Source: Pseudomicrostroma phylloplanum
Lineage: Eukaryota; Basidiomycota; Exobasidiomycetes; Microstromatales
NCBI GenBank assembly: GCA_039545275.1
Contig: BCHS01000017.1
Coordinates: 248,001-312,000 of the forward strand
Direction: 5' to 3'
Length of the DNA: 64,000 nt
The notes beneath the pieces were generated by a model. It was given only the letters and a program-made list of their open reading frames with translations, had not been told where the DNA came from and ran no database searches. Below are positions 1 through 10,211 of this stretch, piece by piece (position 1 is the stretch's first letter; each line of letters starts with the position of its first letter). The position numbers and the translations under genes were made by a program.

Positions 1-184
1 TCCCCATTGCACATAGGATCTTCTCCGTCAGATCATCCTTTTTGTTTCACAATGGTGCCATGTAATGAGAGGCGGGAATTGGCGTCACGTATATGCAATG
101 TCCCACTCTAGTCTAGCGAGCAAGGGGCGGCAACTGTCCGGACTCTCGGGCCCTGACCTCGCCGCTTTCCTCCGTGGGGCACGG

Positions 185-222
185 ACGTGGGCGTGGGCGT
201 GGGCATGTGCGTGGGCGTGCGC
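185..222. repeat. GTGGGC-type hexamer microsatellite
   Basis: Imperfect tandem copies of GTGGGC, interrupted by one GCATGTGC variant. It lies in noncoding sequence upstream of the zinc-finger gene. Confidence 0.75.
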
Positions 223-967
223 GCAAGCATCTGTCTGTCCTCGGCAGTACCGAAGTCGCTTGGCTCTCTGGCTTTGAACGGACACATAGGACCATCGCAA
301 GCAGACGCCGATGTACCCTTTGCAATCATGCTCACTCTAATCTCGGACCGACCTTGACATCCATCGTTCGCTACCAATCACAAGCTGGCGAGGCAGTGCG
401 TCATCGCTCAGAGCGAGATAGGAACATGACGCAGACGAGCTTTGTCGCAAGTGAGCGGATGCAGTACACACACAAATCAATCAATTGCCTTGATTGCCGA
501 GTAAAGAGATTAGAAACGAACGACGAGACAGCGCCAGAGCCAAAATCTCTTCAGAGAGCCCTCGCTGGGCGCTCTTCGGGACGCTGAAACCTCTTCGGTG
601 TAGCCCCCTCCCCCCTCCCTCAGTCTTGACCGCCCTCATGTATTGCGTACCTGCTTCGATGGAGTGTCTCACTTCTGCGTGCTGTCTCGTTTGCCTCTCC
701 GAGACTGCGACGGCGCAATCTCGGTTGCAAGGCCGGGGTGGGTGGGTGGGTGGAACCACGGCAAGCCCCGACGGCCCGCCCGGCCAAGGCACTTTATTTT
801 CTCGATCGTCTAGGTGGGCCCCTGTCCCCTCCTCCGTCTGCTGCTCCGCTGCCGAGATGACGCCCGCGGATGAGACCCCGCAATCAGGCCCTCGCAGCAG
901 CCCAAGGCCGAGATCATCATCACTATGGCAAAGGCCCTCGCAAGCGAGATGAATAGAGCAAAGGCTG

Positions 968-1037
968 CTGGTGGTGGTGATGCTGGTGCTGGTGCTGGTG
1001 CTGGTGCAGGAGCTGTAGCTGCTGTAGCTGCTGTAGC
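968..1037. repeat. GGTGCT / GCTGTA tandem repeat
   Basis: About five GGTGCT-like hexamers run directly into three copies of a GCTGTA-type nonamer. The array is noncoding and in the 5' flank of the zinc-finger gene. It would read as an Ala/Gly or Ser/Tyr run in spurious frames. Confidence 0.75.
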
Positions 1038-1642
1038 TTGCTGCCCGTTGGAGAGCATCCCCCTCGTCACCAAAAAAAGGACAGAAGCGAACGCACGCAC
1101 GCACGCACCCGCGTACGGCCGTCTGCTTGCCTGCCCGCCCGCGGAGTGTCTGAGGGACCCACTATGCGGCCACCCGGCAGCCGAGGCGGCAGCGGGGCGT
1201 ATGTGACACATCCGTCCGCCTCCCGTGGATCCACTTCCTGACCTTGCTCCTTGCCTTGCCACCGCTATCCTCACCACCATCACCACCACCGCCGCCGCCA
1301 TTGCTTCTTCTACCACAGCATCCACTCTATCATAGTCGTACTCCCTGAATTGCCATTTCCATCCAGCTCAGGCGGGTCTACCCAGTGCTACAATACTGCA
1401 TTAGACTCCACGCACCTCCCCCCGCCCGCCTTTTACGGAAAGAGCACCTAAGCAGGGGCCTCTCTTTGAGATTCGCCAAATCAGGTCCCAACGCCTGCCT
1501 ACCTGCCTGCCATCTCAGGACCCTACCATATCCATCCTCGCGATACCTCGACCACCCCACTGCACGCTCTCAGTACCTCGTCTCCCTGCTGCGTGCCGGC
1601 GAACCTGGTCATCGACGAGTGTCCCGGCGCCTCCACTCCTCC

Positions 1643-4600
1643 ATGTCCTTCTCGTCCTTTCATCCAGTATTCCTCGACAATCATACACAAAACTCTGGTG
1701 ACGTCCGTTCACCCTCGACGTCCTCGACGTCCTCTGCTTCCTCACAATCCTCTCCATTCGGAGGAGGATTCTCGCACACCTACAACTCGAGCAGAGGCAC
1801 AGGCAACGGAGGCATGCTGGCGTCAGCTCAGAACTGGGGAGCAGGTGAGTAAAGCGACTGTGCGATATGGGCGAGCTACAACACAAGATGAGCTGGTACC
1901 TGGTCAAGGCGTAGGCGTAGACACTGCCTTTGCTGCTTTGCTTTGCTCTTCACCAAGGCAGAGATAGCCTGGACTGTCGCCGTGCTGTCCTCCTCGGCTA
2001 AATCGGGCCGGGATACCGGTTGGCGAGTACGCGAGGCTCAGTCTTGGCGTGCCTGATTGCTCCCATACCATTCCGCCCGTACAGGCGTTCCTACTCGTAC
2101 ATTCGCCTCGCCTCTTGTGCTGACCCCAAACTCATCCCACTCGAATCCATGACAATCACTTCCTCCGCCTTCCTCGACGACCCTTCTACCTCGCCCGGCT
2201 CAGCATCAGAGTCTCCAGCTTCCGAGGCTTATCCATCCACGACGTCTCCTAGTCCGCATCGCAGCTCTCCTTCCACCTCGTTAGGCAACACCTACGAAGA
2301 GGTAGCCTCCAAGCAATTCGAAGCAACTGATATGAGCGGACAGGGAAGAGTCTCGACGAACTTTGCCAGTACCACACAACCATTCTCGACGGAAGGCAAC
2401 TATGGCTCGCATCACTTCGGCCAGCAAGGGGGCGTCAGAAGTTCCGACATGGGAGAGACTTGGTATGGTGAGTGTTGGACTCCACGGCAGCAGCTCAGCA
2501 GTGCCATCCGGTCCGCCAAAAGCTCAGCAGCATCACCAACCAAGCTGACGATATGACCTTGTGCCTCCCTCCTCTGGCCTCTCCCTGCTCCAGATCCCGA
2601 AGGAGCAGATCGCTACTCGGCCGCACAAGCATTCTTGACAGCCAATCCGTCCTATTCGGCTGCACCGTCCATGATGGCAGCCGCATCATATGCTACTCCA
2701 TCCGCTCGCAACTTCTCCACCCAAAGCAACGACGCCAGTCAGAACTTTCAATCGAGTGGTAATTCGGCCTCGGCCTACAGCGGCCTTCGTGACCCCTTTG
2801 CGCCGAACATCAACAACAATACCCAGCCAAGCCCCTTTGCCAGTCCTGCAATGTCTGCTCACAACCGAACGAGCTCCTTTGGTTCCGACTTTGGCAGTCC
2901 ACCTCCTGGCCTCTTCGCCAGTCTTTCTCAACAGAGCTTCCATGACGCTCAGCAGCAGCAAGGTGGCCAGTGGATGCATCAGCAGGAGAGCTTGGGAGGA
3001 CTGCAAGGGCTGCAGAATATGAGACTCAGCGAGGGCTCTCCCTTTGTGGGACAACGACAGGACCAGCAGCTCAATGGCGACGTGTATGGCTACCCGTCCG
3101 AGGCAGCTTCATCCACCTCCTCGCTTCACAGTCAGCTGAGCCATCACTCTGGATACCACGAGACCAATGCTGCTCCAGACGGATCTCTTGAGCAGCTCAT
3201 TGCCGAACAGCAGATCGCTCAGCAGCAGTCAGACGCCTTCTCATCCTTTGCCGTCAACGACTTGTCAATGGGCGAAGGCACAGCTATGAACGACAAGTTC
3301 GATCCCTCTGTCAACATGCTTACTTTCGAGCAAGTCCTCGAACAGATGAGGAGCGGCAACGACAGCCAGCCCAGCGCCCCACTCCTGCAACATCCGAACC
3401 GATCCGTGCCCAACTTTCCAACTGCCTCACCCTGGCCACCTTCTTCAGCCTCCGCAGAGTCCAGTGGGGGCTCAGACTCCTTGCAGCAGGGGTCGGCAGC
3501 AGGCTCTTATCGGAGCCCAGAGGTCTTGCCAGGCCAAGCAACTGGGCTTGTCAATCCGCCCTCGGGCACTTCACGACCTGACGCTCCACTTCGTAACCCT
3601 ACTCGCGAAGATTCCTTTGACAAGCTGAAAAAGTATCTCAAGCTGGATGTCAACATGGCCTACGCTGGTCCCATGAACGACAGCCCCACGACTTCGATCA
3701 TGCGCAAGAGGAGCGCCTCCGATGCTGGACCCATGGCCTCCGCAGTGACAGTCAAGGGTCGTGGTAACGGCGGCAACGGGACTGGGTTTGACGGCGAGGA
3801 CTTTGCTTCGCTCGGAGCCAAGCTGGGCCTGGACTTTAGCGGGCTTGAAGGTAAGACCGGAGAGCAATTGAACGTGGATGGGTCGACGACGGTGATGGCT
3901 GTGCAGCATCAGCCAGTGCCTACCTTTGGCCAAAATATTCAGCAGTGGGCTCATCAGGCTGATGGACATCGAGACGTGCATCCGAGCGCAGCAAGCGCAG
4001 GAGGATCCAGTAGCAGGAGCAGTAGCGTCAGCTGGGGCGAGAACAATGCCAATGGAGGCGTAGGACCTATCCGGAGTGCGGCCTTCGCTTCGACAGCGGG
4101 CGCCGGCACGCCCTATGCCTCTGCGTCGGCAAGGAGAGCCTCGATCGTTCAGCAGGGTGGCCCCAACGGCCCTTCCAGTCGAGGTGGAGCGGGATGGAGC
4201 TTCCCCAATGGGACTCAAGGCGCTGCCAGCGGCGGTCCTCCCCCTCAAGATGGTGGTTACGCTGCACTGCAGCGCAGCCGTAGCCGCTCCAACCAGCGTC
4301 AAAACCATCATCACCGCATCGTACAGAGTGAAGACTTGACAGGAGCCGCTCACGCGCGGGATCCCACCCAGTTCCTGCGCTACATCACTGCTCCTGATGG
4401 GTCCTTGGCGCCTCCGGGAGCAGCCATGGGCTCTCTAGGTCAGTCATTGCATGCCGCTGGTCCGGGCTTCCACGGAGGTCTCCCCGGTTCGCAGCCACGG
4501 CAAATATACCAGACCAGTCATGACCGGCATCACTCCTTTGGCTCAAGCGAGGGCGAAAGCGATTATGGTTCTTTTGCTTCGTCTCTTTCGGACTTGCCCA

Positions 4601-5424
4601 CAGCGGGTCAAGGCGGTTCCATGCAGCCTCCTCCCCACCCTCGAGCGGGAGGAGCCCAACAGCAGATTCAACAAGGGCAAGGCTTCTCCCCGGCCATGTT
4701 CCAGGGACGGAGCTCTAGTGATTTGCAATGTCAGCCATCTGGCCTGCAACCTTCACCCGGCAATTCTCCCGGCATCTCTTCCAATGGTGCAACCGCTGGA
4801 TCGCCCGGCAGCGGTGGCTCTCCCTCGGCGTACTCACAGACGGCACTTCCGACGTATGGCGCGCTCGCGCCACCCCGACGAGGGCGTGGAGCGAATGTCG
4901 GTGCTGGATCCAGTTCCAGCTCTGGTTCGAATGTGAACCTCTCGCCTTCCCTGGTCAACCCACCGGTGCAGACGGTGACAACTTCTGCGACGCAAGCTGC
5001 CTCTGCCTCACGCCGTAAGAATGACGCCCACTTTGTATGCCCTGTGCCAGGCTGCGGGTCTCACTTTACTCGCCAGTTCAATTTGAGGTCTCATCTCAGA
5101 TCTCATGCAGACGAGAGACCCTTTAAGTGTCCAGACTGCGACAAGGCCTTTGCACGTGCGCACGATGCCAAGCGACACCACGAGACCCTGCACCTGAGCG
5201 TCAAGAAGCACAACTGCGAGTGGTGTAGCCGTCAGTTCGCTAGGTTGGATGCCTTGCATCGCCATCTCAAGCCGGAAAGCGGCACTTGCGGCGAGAAGCA
5301 GGCTGAAAAGGACCAGTTGGAGGGAATCTCAGGCGAGGCGAGGGAGGAGGGTGCAGAGGATGAACTTGGCACAAGTGAAAGCCCTGCTAGTGGCAGCGGC
5401 AAGTTCTCTGGCCACGTCATGTAG
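1643..5424 (+). CDS. Crz1-like C2H2 zinc-finger transcription factor
   Basis: A probable nuclear DNA-binding regulator of the calcineurin-responsive Crz1/Prz1 type. Exons by phase: 1643..1844, then an exon ending at 2467, then 2594..5424. Donors GTGAG at 1845 and 2468 and an acceptor before 2594 fit phase 1. The second exon can begin at 2042 or 2204 (both in phase), giving about 1152 or 1098 residues. An alternative is a shorter product from the ATG at 2149. Most of the protein is disordered and Ser/Gln-rich. Three zinc fingers sit at the C-terminus (coding bases about 5034-5290): C-x4-C fingers with linkers ADERPFKC and the FARxHDAKRH pattern, then a C-x2-C finger ending FARLDALHRHL. That finger order is what Crz1 proteins show. 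Assignment to Crz1 rests on the finger pattern only; I did not find a clear PxIxIT calcineurin docking site, so another C2H2 subfamily is possible. Confidence 0.7.
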
Positions 5425-6158
5425 GAGGCTGGCGCCCACACGCGCACATAAGGATACAGTATACCCCTTTCTGAGAGCTGACCAGGACTTCTACAAGTAA
5501 GCTGTCCTGGATTCTAGATAGCTCTTTCTTCGTCGCTCTCATATCATCCCCCCCCCAACCCCGCCCTCGCTCCGCCTCTGTGCAATACGCCCGTGAGCTT
5601 TTGATTTCGCAATTTAGGATTCCCGGGTTACCTTTGATGTCACCACCAATTCATATCATCGTATCATAGTCGAGGTCCCGTCTGACGTCCGCAACCGGTC
5701 GCGTTTGGTGTGGAAGTGATGCGAGTGCTTAAATAGACTCGGATTCGCTTGTTGCCCTGCAGCAGCCAGCGCCACGCGACATCACCACGCCTCGGGCCGG
5801 CCGCGTGCGAGGCTGGAATTTGAGCGGAAGTGGAAAAGGGGGGAGGCGCCATATGCCGCCGGGTGTGAGGGGTCAATGTAGATGCTCGACGCGGGCCTCC
5901 GAATGTGTTTCGTCACACATATGGCGGGACAGAGAGAAGGGGGGAGGGGAGAGAGAAAGGGGGAGGAAGCCTTGATTTAATATTGGTAGGGGGGTTTGCA
6001 TTGCTCCATCACCAGCACCATCATCGTCATCCTCTACATCTCTTCGCTCTCATACCTACCTAATCTCCCTCATCCCTGCTCGTACCCCATCCTCGCTCGG
6101 CGCTCCTCAGTTCCCCCTGTCCACCTCTTTATCCCCTCCATCACACCTTCGCCTCGCC
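5425..6158. other. Intergenic region, terminator plus promoter
   Basis: No gene seen. The 3' flank of the zinc-finger gene is followed by a G-rich tract near 5935-5965, a TTTAATATT AT-rich spot near 5975-5985, and a long CT-rich stretch (6000-6158) leading to the next ATG. CT-rich leaders of this kind are common just upstream of highly compact fungal genes. Confidence 0.5.
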
Positions 6159-7241
6159 ATGGGGTGCGTCCCATCTCGCCCTTCATCTCACGGCTCCCCC
6201 CTCGCCCGGCTCTCCTCGCTCATCTCCTCGCTAGCATGGCACCTCTCCTCTCTCCTCAACAACTTCTACAACCTCCACCTCGCTCCCCTCCTGCATCTAG
6301 ACGCCCCCATGGCGTTCTATAATCGGCCCTCTGCTGGAGCTGGTGAAAGGAAAGGCGTCCTCCCTGTGCGCTACAGACCTGACAAGGGGTTCAGGCACCA
6401 AATGGATGTAGAGAGGAGGAGGAGACGCGCTACGGAGGCTGCTGAGAAGGCTGGAGAGGGGCTGCTGGAGCATGTAGATGAGGAGGATGGAGAGACCGAG
6501 GTGTGCCATGCACTTGATGAGGAGCTTGCGCTTACTCCTCTGGAGAGCGAGAGCGGGCACAAGGCAGCGAAGCGCCGATCCGCTCCGCCTCGGTATGCGC
6601 CTCGGGCTGAGCCCAACGTCCTCACTAGCGGGGAATCCTCTCTGCTGATGGAGCGGCGTCAGCAGCAGCAGCAACGCCGAGCAGGACCGACGTCGGGACA
6701 CGACCGTGCCCCTCCCCTGGCAAAGGTCCAGAAGCGATCTGTGACCATGTCGGAGACAGCACCTGTGCTGGCGCGCCCTTCGCCTGCTTTCCTCCTCGAG
6801 GAGACCAACAAGCCAAGAAGCAGCAAGAAGGGAGAGGCAGCTACCCCGACTGCATCCCCTCGCGGCAGCATGGACATCCGCCGGCAAGCTCTTGCCTTTT
6901 CCAACTCCCAATCCGCATACAACATGCAGAGCACCCGTCCTCCTTCATTCGACTATGGCTCCACTGGCCTACCACTCTCACGCACCGCAACGGCTCTCAG
7001 CGGCCACGGCCTGATAGGCGAAGCTACCCCTCGCACGTCCATCTCGGATCTGGCTTCGGCGGCCTGCTCGAGGAAGAATGCTGCCAAGGAGAGGAAGCTG
7101 TGGAGGGAAGAGATCGATAAAGTCGCCAAGAGAAAGGTGGTTGCTGGGACTGGCGGGGGAGGTGGAGGAGCAGGAGGAGGTGCGGTAGGCCAGGTGCCGG
7201 TCAAGAGGTCGAGTCTGGGACCTGGAGCGGGGGCCGCTTGA
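6159..7241 (+). CDS. Hypothetical protein with MGC dual-lipidation-type N-terminus
   Basis: Single open frame of 360 codons starting at an ATG after a CT-rich leader. I do not recognise the family. The first residues MGCVPS fit an N-myristoylation signal (Gly2, Ser6) with an adjacent Cys3 that could be palmitoylated, which would place it on a membrane. An amphipathic or hydrophobic stretch follows (about residues 15-50, Leu/Ser-rich). After that come a basic RRRRR cluster near residue 86, an acidic patch near 105-120, a short poly-Gln run near 168, many Ser/Thr-Pro sites and a basic C-terminus interrupted by a Gly run. Low complexity suggests a mostly disordered adaptor. Alternative: the inner Met near residue 51 is used, which would lose the lipid signal. 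Confidence 0.6.
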   Translation: MGCVPSRPSSHGSPLARLSSLISSLAWHLSSLLNNFYNLHLAPLLHLDAPMAFYNRPSAGAGERKGVLPVRYRPDKGFRHQMDVERRRRRATEAAEKAGEGLLEHVDEEDGETEVCHALDEELALTPLESESGHKAAKRRSAPPRYAPRAEPNVLTSGESSLLMERRQQQQQRRAGPTSGHDRAPPLAKVQKRSVTMSETAPVLARPSPAFLLEETNKPRSSKKGEAATPTASPRGSMDIRRQALAFSNSQSAYNMQSTRPPSFDYGSTGLPLSRTATALSGHGLIGEATPRTSISDLASAACSRKNAAKERKLWREEIDKVAKRKVVAGTGGGGGGAGGGAVGQVPVKRSSLGPGAGAA

Positions 7242-7905
7242 GTGAAGGCCCGCAGAGGAGAGGAGAGGAGAGGAGACGGCGTGCGATCGATAGACGCATC
7301 ACAACTATACCCGCTAGAGACCCAAGCCAACATACGTATGGCGTCTCAGCCAGTTCATATACCCTGTACAGAACCAGATGGCGCTGTCAAGGCCCAGTGG
7401 TTGCTGCAAACCCTACTCGCTTCTGCTTTGCACACATTCTACATTGGCTCCGCTCATCTCTCCATGTCCTCTTTACATACAATCTATAGACGGTTCGTGT
7501 TCATACTAGCGTTGTGTCTGATGGTGTGATAGCCTGACTGTTCGAAGGGAGAACTGGAGTTGGAGTGTAGCAGGAGCAGCTCCTCCGTGCCGTGCTGCAG
7601 CTCTCTCGGAAGTAGAAGCTGCTGCTCATGCATCGGAACGGAAGTCTTGGTCGGGCCGCGCGCTGCGGGTGCGGCTCCCAGCCCAAGCCTCCTTCTCCGC
7701 CCTCTCGCCCGCCCGCTTGATGCGCCCTGCCTGCTAGCCCTGCCCTGCCCTGGCCCGCCTAGCCTCGCCCGCCCTGCGCCTCTGCGTGAGTTTTTGGGCG
7801 CGGCGACAGTGCAAGTTCCCATTTTGCCTCGCCCTTGCTTCCTACTCACCTCGTACTCATACCCCCCCCCCTCCGCTACATCTTCCTTTACACACTCAAG
7901 TCAAT
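7242..7905. other. Intergenic region and RPL27 promoter
   Basis: No gene seen. GAGGA repeats sit just after the preceding stop (about 7253-7275). Further on are CCCGCC/CCTGCC-rich segments (7680-7790), and a run of ten C residues near 7862 lies just upstream of the RPL27 start codon. Confidence 0.5.
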
Positions 7906-9154
7906 ATGAGGGTGAGCATCTCATGCTGCGAGACTCAGCAAAGGAGGAGCAGACACTCTCCTTTTGCTTCTTCTGCTGGGAGGTTTCATCAGGGCACGTG
8001 AGACTGACCTTGGCCTCTTTCTTCGGATCTTCCTTCTCACCTTACAGATCTACAAGCCCGGACGTGTCGCCGTTGTTCTCGGCGGAAGGCAAGCAGGAAA
8101 GAAGGTCAGTATCTTCTTCTGGCTTCAACGAGGGACATAGACATCGATGGGCAGGTATTGGGATGGGTTGAACTTCAGACGAAGGGCTAGTGAGGGAGCC
8201 ACAGCGGGGCAAGGGAGGATTGCAGCACGGAGTGGTGAAGAGGTGCTGGCTGTGTCAAGCTGCTCTCATCAATGCGGCGATGAAGGGCTACTGAAGGAGC
8301 CACGCACCAGCACCTCTGCGATGCTCAGCTGCAAGCACACGAGGGTAGATGTACCATTTGGCTGGGCATGATCACACGATGGCAAGCAGCAAAGGGGCCC
8401 ACACCAGGACATCGCATCTGTTCGACCACATCATGCTGACCCTCACGCCATTCAACACGAACCCTCTTTCTCCCTCCAGGTCATCGTCATCAAGCAATAC
8501 GATGAGGGAACCAAGGAGCGCCCATACGGCCACGTCGTCGTTGCCGGTATCGAGCGATACCCACTGAAGGTGACAAAGTCGATGGGAGCCAAGAAGCTGG
8601 CCAAGCGATCAAAGGTCAAGCCTTTCATCAAGGTGAGCAGACGAAGTCACAGAGGCAGAGAGAGGTGCAATGTGTGCAAAGGCAGAGTGAAGAAGTCGCA
8701 TGGGTGGATGCAGCCAGGGCGTATGAGGAGGGCGGGCGACTGCGAGGCTGAGCACAGTATGAAGCTGTGGAAAGACTAAGATGGACAGCATGTGCAAGTT
8801 GGCTGGCATGAGCATGCCCGCGGGGAACATCGTCACAGGGGGAAGAGCGAAGTTCTGTACGGCAGTGCTGAGGAGGATGTACGGGCATGCTGTTCCTGCC
8901 TACTCGAGATCAACGAACGGTATGCTGATACGATCCTACCTCCTTCCCACCCATCACCTCAGGTCATCAACTACAACCACCTGATGCCCACTCGTTACGC
9001 TCTCGAGCTCGAGGGTCTCAAGGGTACCGTCTCCACCGACACCTTCAAGGAGCCATCGCAGAGGGAAGAGGCCAAGAAGGTCGTCAAGAAGCTGTTCGAG
9101 GAGCGATACCTGTCGGGCAAGAACCGCTACTTGTTCACTCCTCTGCGCTTCTAA
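7906..9154 (+). CDS. RPL27: 60S ribosomal protein eL27
   Basis: Component of the large ribosomal subunit. Four coding exons by phase-0 GT-AG junctions: 7906..7911, 8048..8104, 8480..8632 and 8963..9154, giving 135 residues, the usual eL27 length. The first coding segment is only ATG AGG. The assembled protein reads as a standard eL27: [14 protein letters not shown], then [43 protein letters not shown], and the C-terminal [19 protein letters not shown]. Introns of 136, 375 and 330 nt are long compared with others in this window, which is typical of fungal ribosomal-protein genes. Conserved residues leave little doubt about identity. Confidence 0.95.
8181..8303 (+). repeat. Repeated 22-nt motif inside RPL27 intron 2
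   Basis: Two near-identical copies of a 22-nt motif beginning GAAGGGCTA and ending GGAGCCAC lie at 8181-8202 and 8282-8303, about 100 nt apart within the 375-nt intron. They differ at only a few central bases. The function is unknown; a duplicated intronic element or part of a structured RNA is possible. Confidence 0.6.
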
Positions 9155-9609
9155 GCGCAAAGGCTGTGTTCCGATGGTGTCTTTTGGTGGATCGGAGGGC
9201 GTGGGGGAGAGCGGTCGGATTCTGTCATCGTTGACGCCGAGCTGCGCGTCTCTGTCATCCCACCCTTCGCAAAAACGGCGATTCACGAGGTAGTTGTCCC
9301 TCGATTCCGAGTCGAAGGCTATCCTTCTGGTCACCCTCCCCTTTCTTGTTCTTGTTTCATGTACTTTCTCTACCCTCCCTTTCTCTCAGCATTACAGCTC
9401 CTGCCGTGCTACACTTTACCGGCAAAAACGACACATATTCAACTCCACTGTGTCGTAGCTTTGATGTGACTGATGTCCGAAGGAGGCCGTTCATCGAAGC
9501 CAGGCAGGTAGAAGTGGGGTAGTGGCGTCGAAGGTGAGAAGGTGACGAGACTCTCTCTTTGATCGAGCGACCAATGACGCTCTGGACACAAAACGAAAAC
9601 AAAAGAATA
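9155..9609. other. Intergenic region 3' of RPL27
   Basis: No gene seen. It carries the RPL27 3' end and, at its right edge, the A-rich block at 9590-9606 that reads as T-runs downstream of the tRNA on the minus strand. Confidence 0.5.
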
Positions 9610-9716
9610 CGTCGACTGCAGGATTCGAACCTGCGCGTGCAGAGCACAAACCCTTATCTCATCGAGTGCTATGCGAAAATAGCAGGGGCTCCCGGTAACC
9701 ACTACGGTAAGTCGAC
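9610..9716 (-). tRNA. tRNA-Ser(GCT) with a 25-nt intron
   Basis: Read on the minus strand, the 7-bp acceptor pairs GTCGACT with AGTCGAC, followed by a G discriminator. The D stem is CCG/CGG, and the T arm is GCAGG-TTCGAAT-CCTGC. A long variable arm hairpin (GTGC-TCT-GCAC) marks a type II tRNA. The anticodon stem pairs AGCCC with GGGTT. Loop bases C-T-GCT-A put the anticodon GCT at 9681-9683, giving serine (AGC/AGT codons). An intron fits at 9655-9679, one base 3' of the anticodon, the standard position. Without it the tRNA is 82 nt. T-runs follow on the minus strand (9601-9604 and beyond), as expected for RNA polymerase III termination. CCA is not encoded. Confidence 0.93.
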
Positions 9717-10211
9717 CTTGACCACTACGATAGATGGCAATCCGTTGGAAAGGTCGCCGTTCCTGAGCGTTTATGAACCATCCGGCTTTTGGTCGGCTGG
9801 TGATCTTTCCAAAGTATGTCTCGAGCCCTAGTCCTGATACGGATCTGGTTGAACGCGTGGCCGTCGCGCCTGTCGTGCATTGTCCACGCAGACCTCTGAT
9901 GGGACATAACGAACTGCCGTATACCAGCAATCTCTCCTCGCGCATCCCCATTCTCGTTCGATGCACTCTGCGCCGCCCTTGTTGCTCAAAGACAGAGTTC
10001 TGTGACCGCTCTACATGCGGCGCCCCTCTCCTCACGACTTACTATCCCTTGACAGGCCGATCGAGTACCCTACTGCAACATAGCCAAGCAGACACTCTCG
10101 CACACACGATGCATCGCTCAGGGGGGCTGCGTAACACGAGTGCTTCATTGCTCAACGGCTTCTCATCCAATCTTGTACCCCGTAACACACTGCCTCGCCG
10201 CGCTCTATCCT
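9717..10211. other. Intergenic region upstream of the tRNA
   Basis: No gene seen. This is the 5' flank of the minus-strand tRNA and the 3' flank of the minus-strand orphan gene. Open frames here have no recognisable content. Confidence 0.45.

Larger units (their letters stand above)
1..1642. other. Upstream region with simple repeats, no supported gene
   Basis: No convincing protein-coding gene is visible. The stretch has GT/GC-rich hexamer repeats near 185-222, a GGTGCT/GCTGTA repeat near 968-1037, and CAC/GCC triplet runs near 1270-1300. From about 1250 the plus strand becomes CT-rich, as expected for the promoter and 5' UTR of the zinc-finger gene that starts at 1643. Open frames here on both strands are repeat-driven (poly-Ala, poly-Gly, poly-Ser) and show no domain. 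Confidence 0.6.

Noticed and set aside
481..1104. Long minus-strand frame (207 codons) in the first kilobase
   Set aside because: It is Ser/Tyr/Thr repeat-driven by the GGTGCT/GCTGTA array, without a domain or supporting promoter structure.
3571..4353. 260-codon frame antisense to the zinc-finger gene
   Set aside because: It is a shadow of the GC-rich coding strand; the sense strand has the domain content.
8105..8479. Possible C/D-box snoRNA in RPL27 intron 2 (GCGATGAA as C box, CTGA as D box)
   Set aside because: The C box deviates from RTGATGA and no terminal stem or properly spaced D box could be found by eye.
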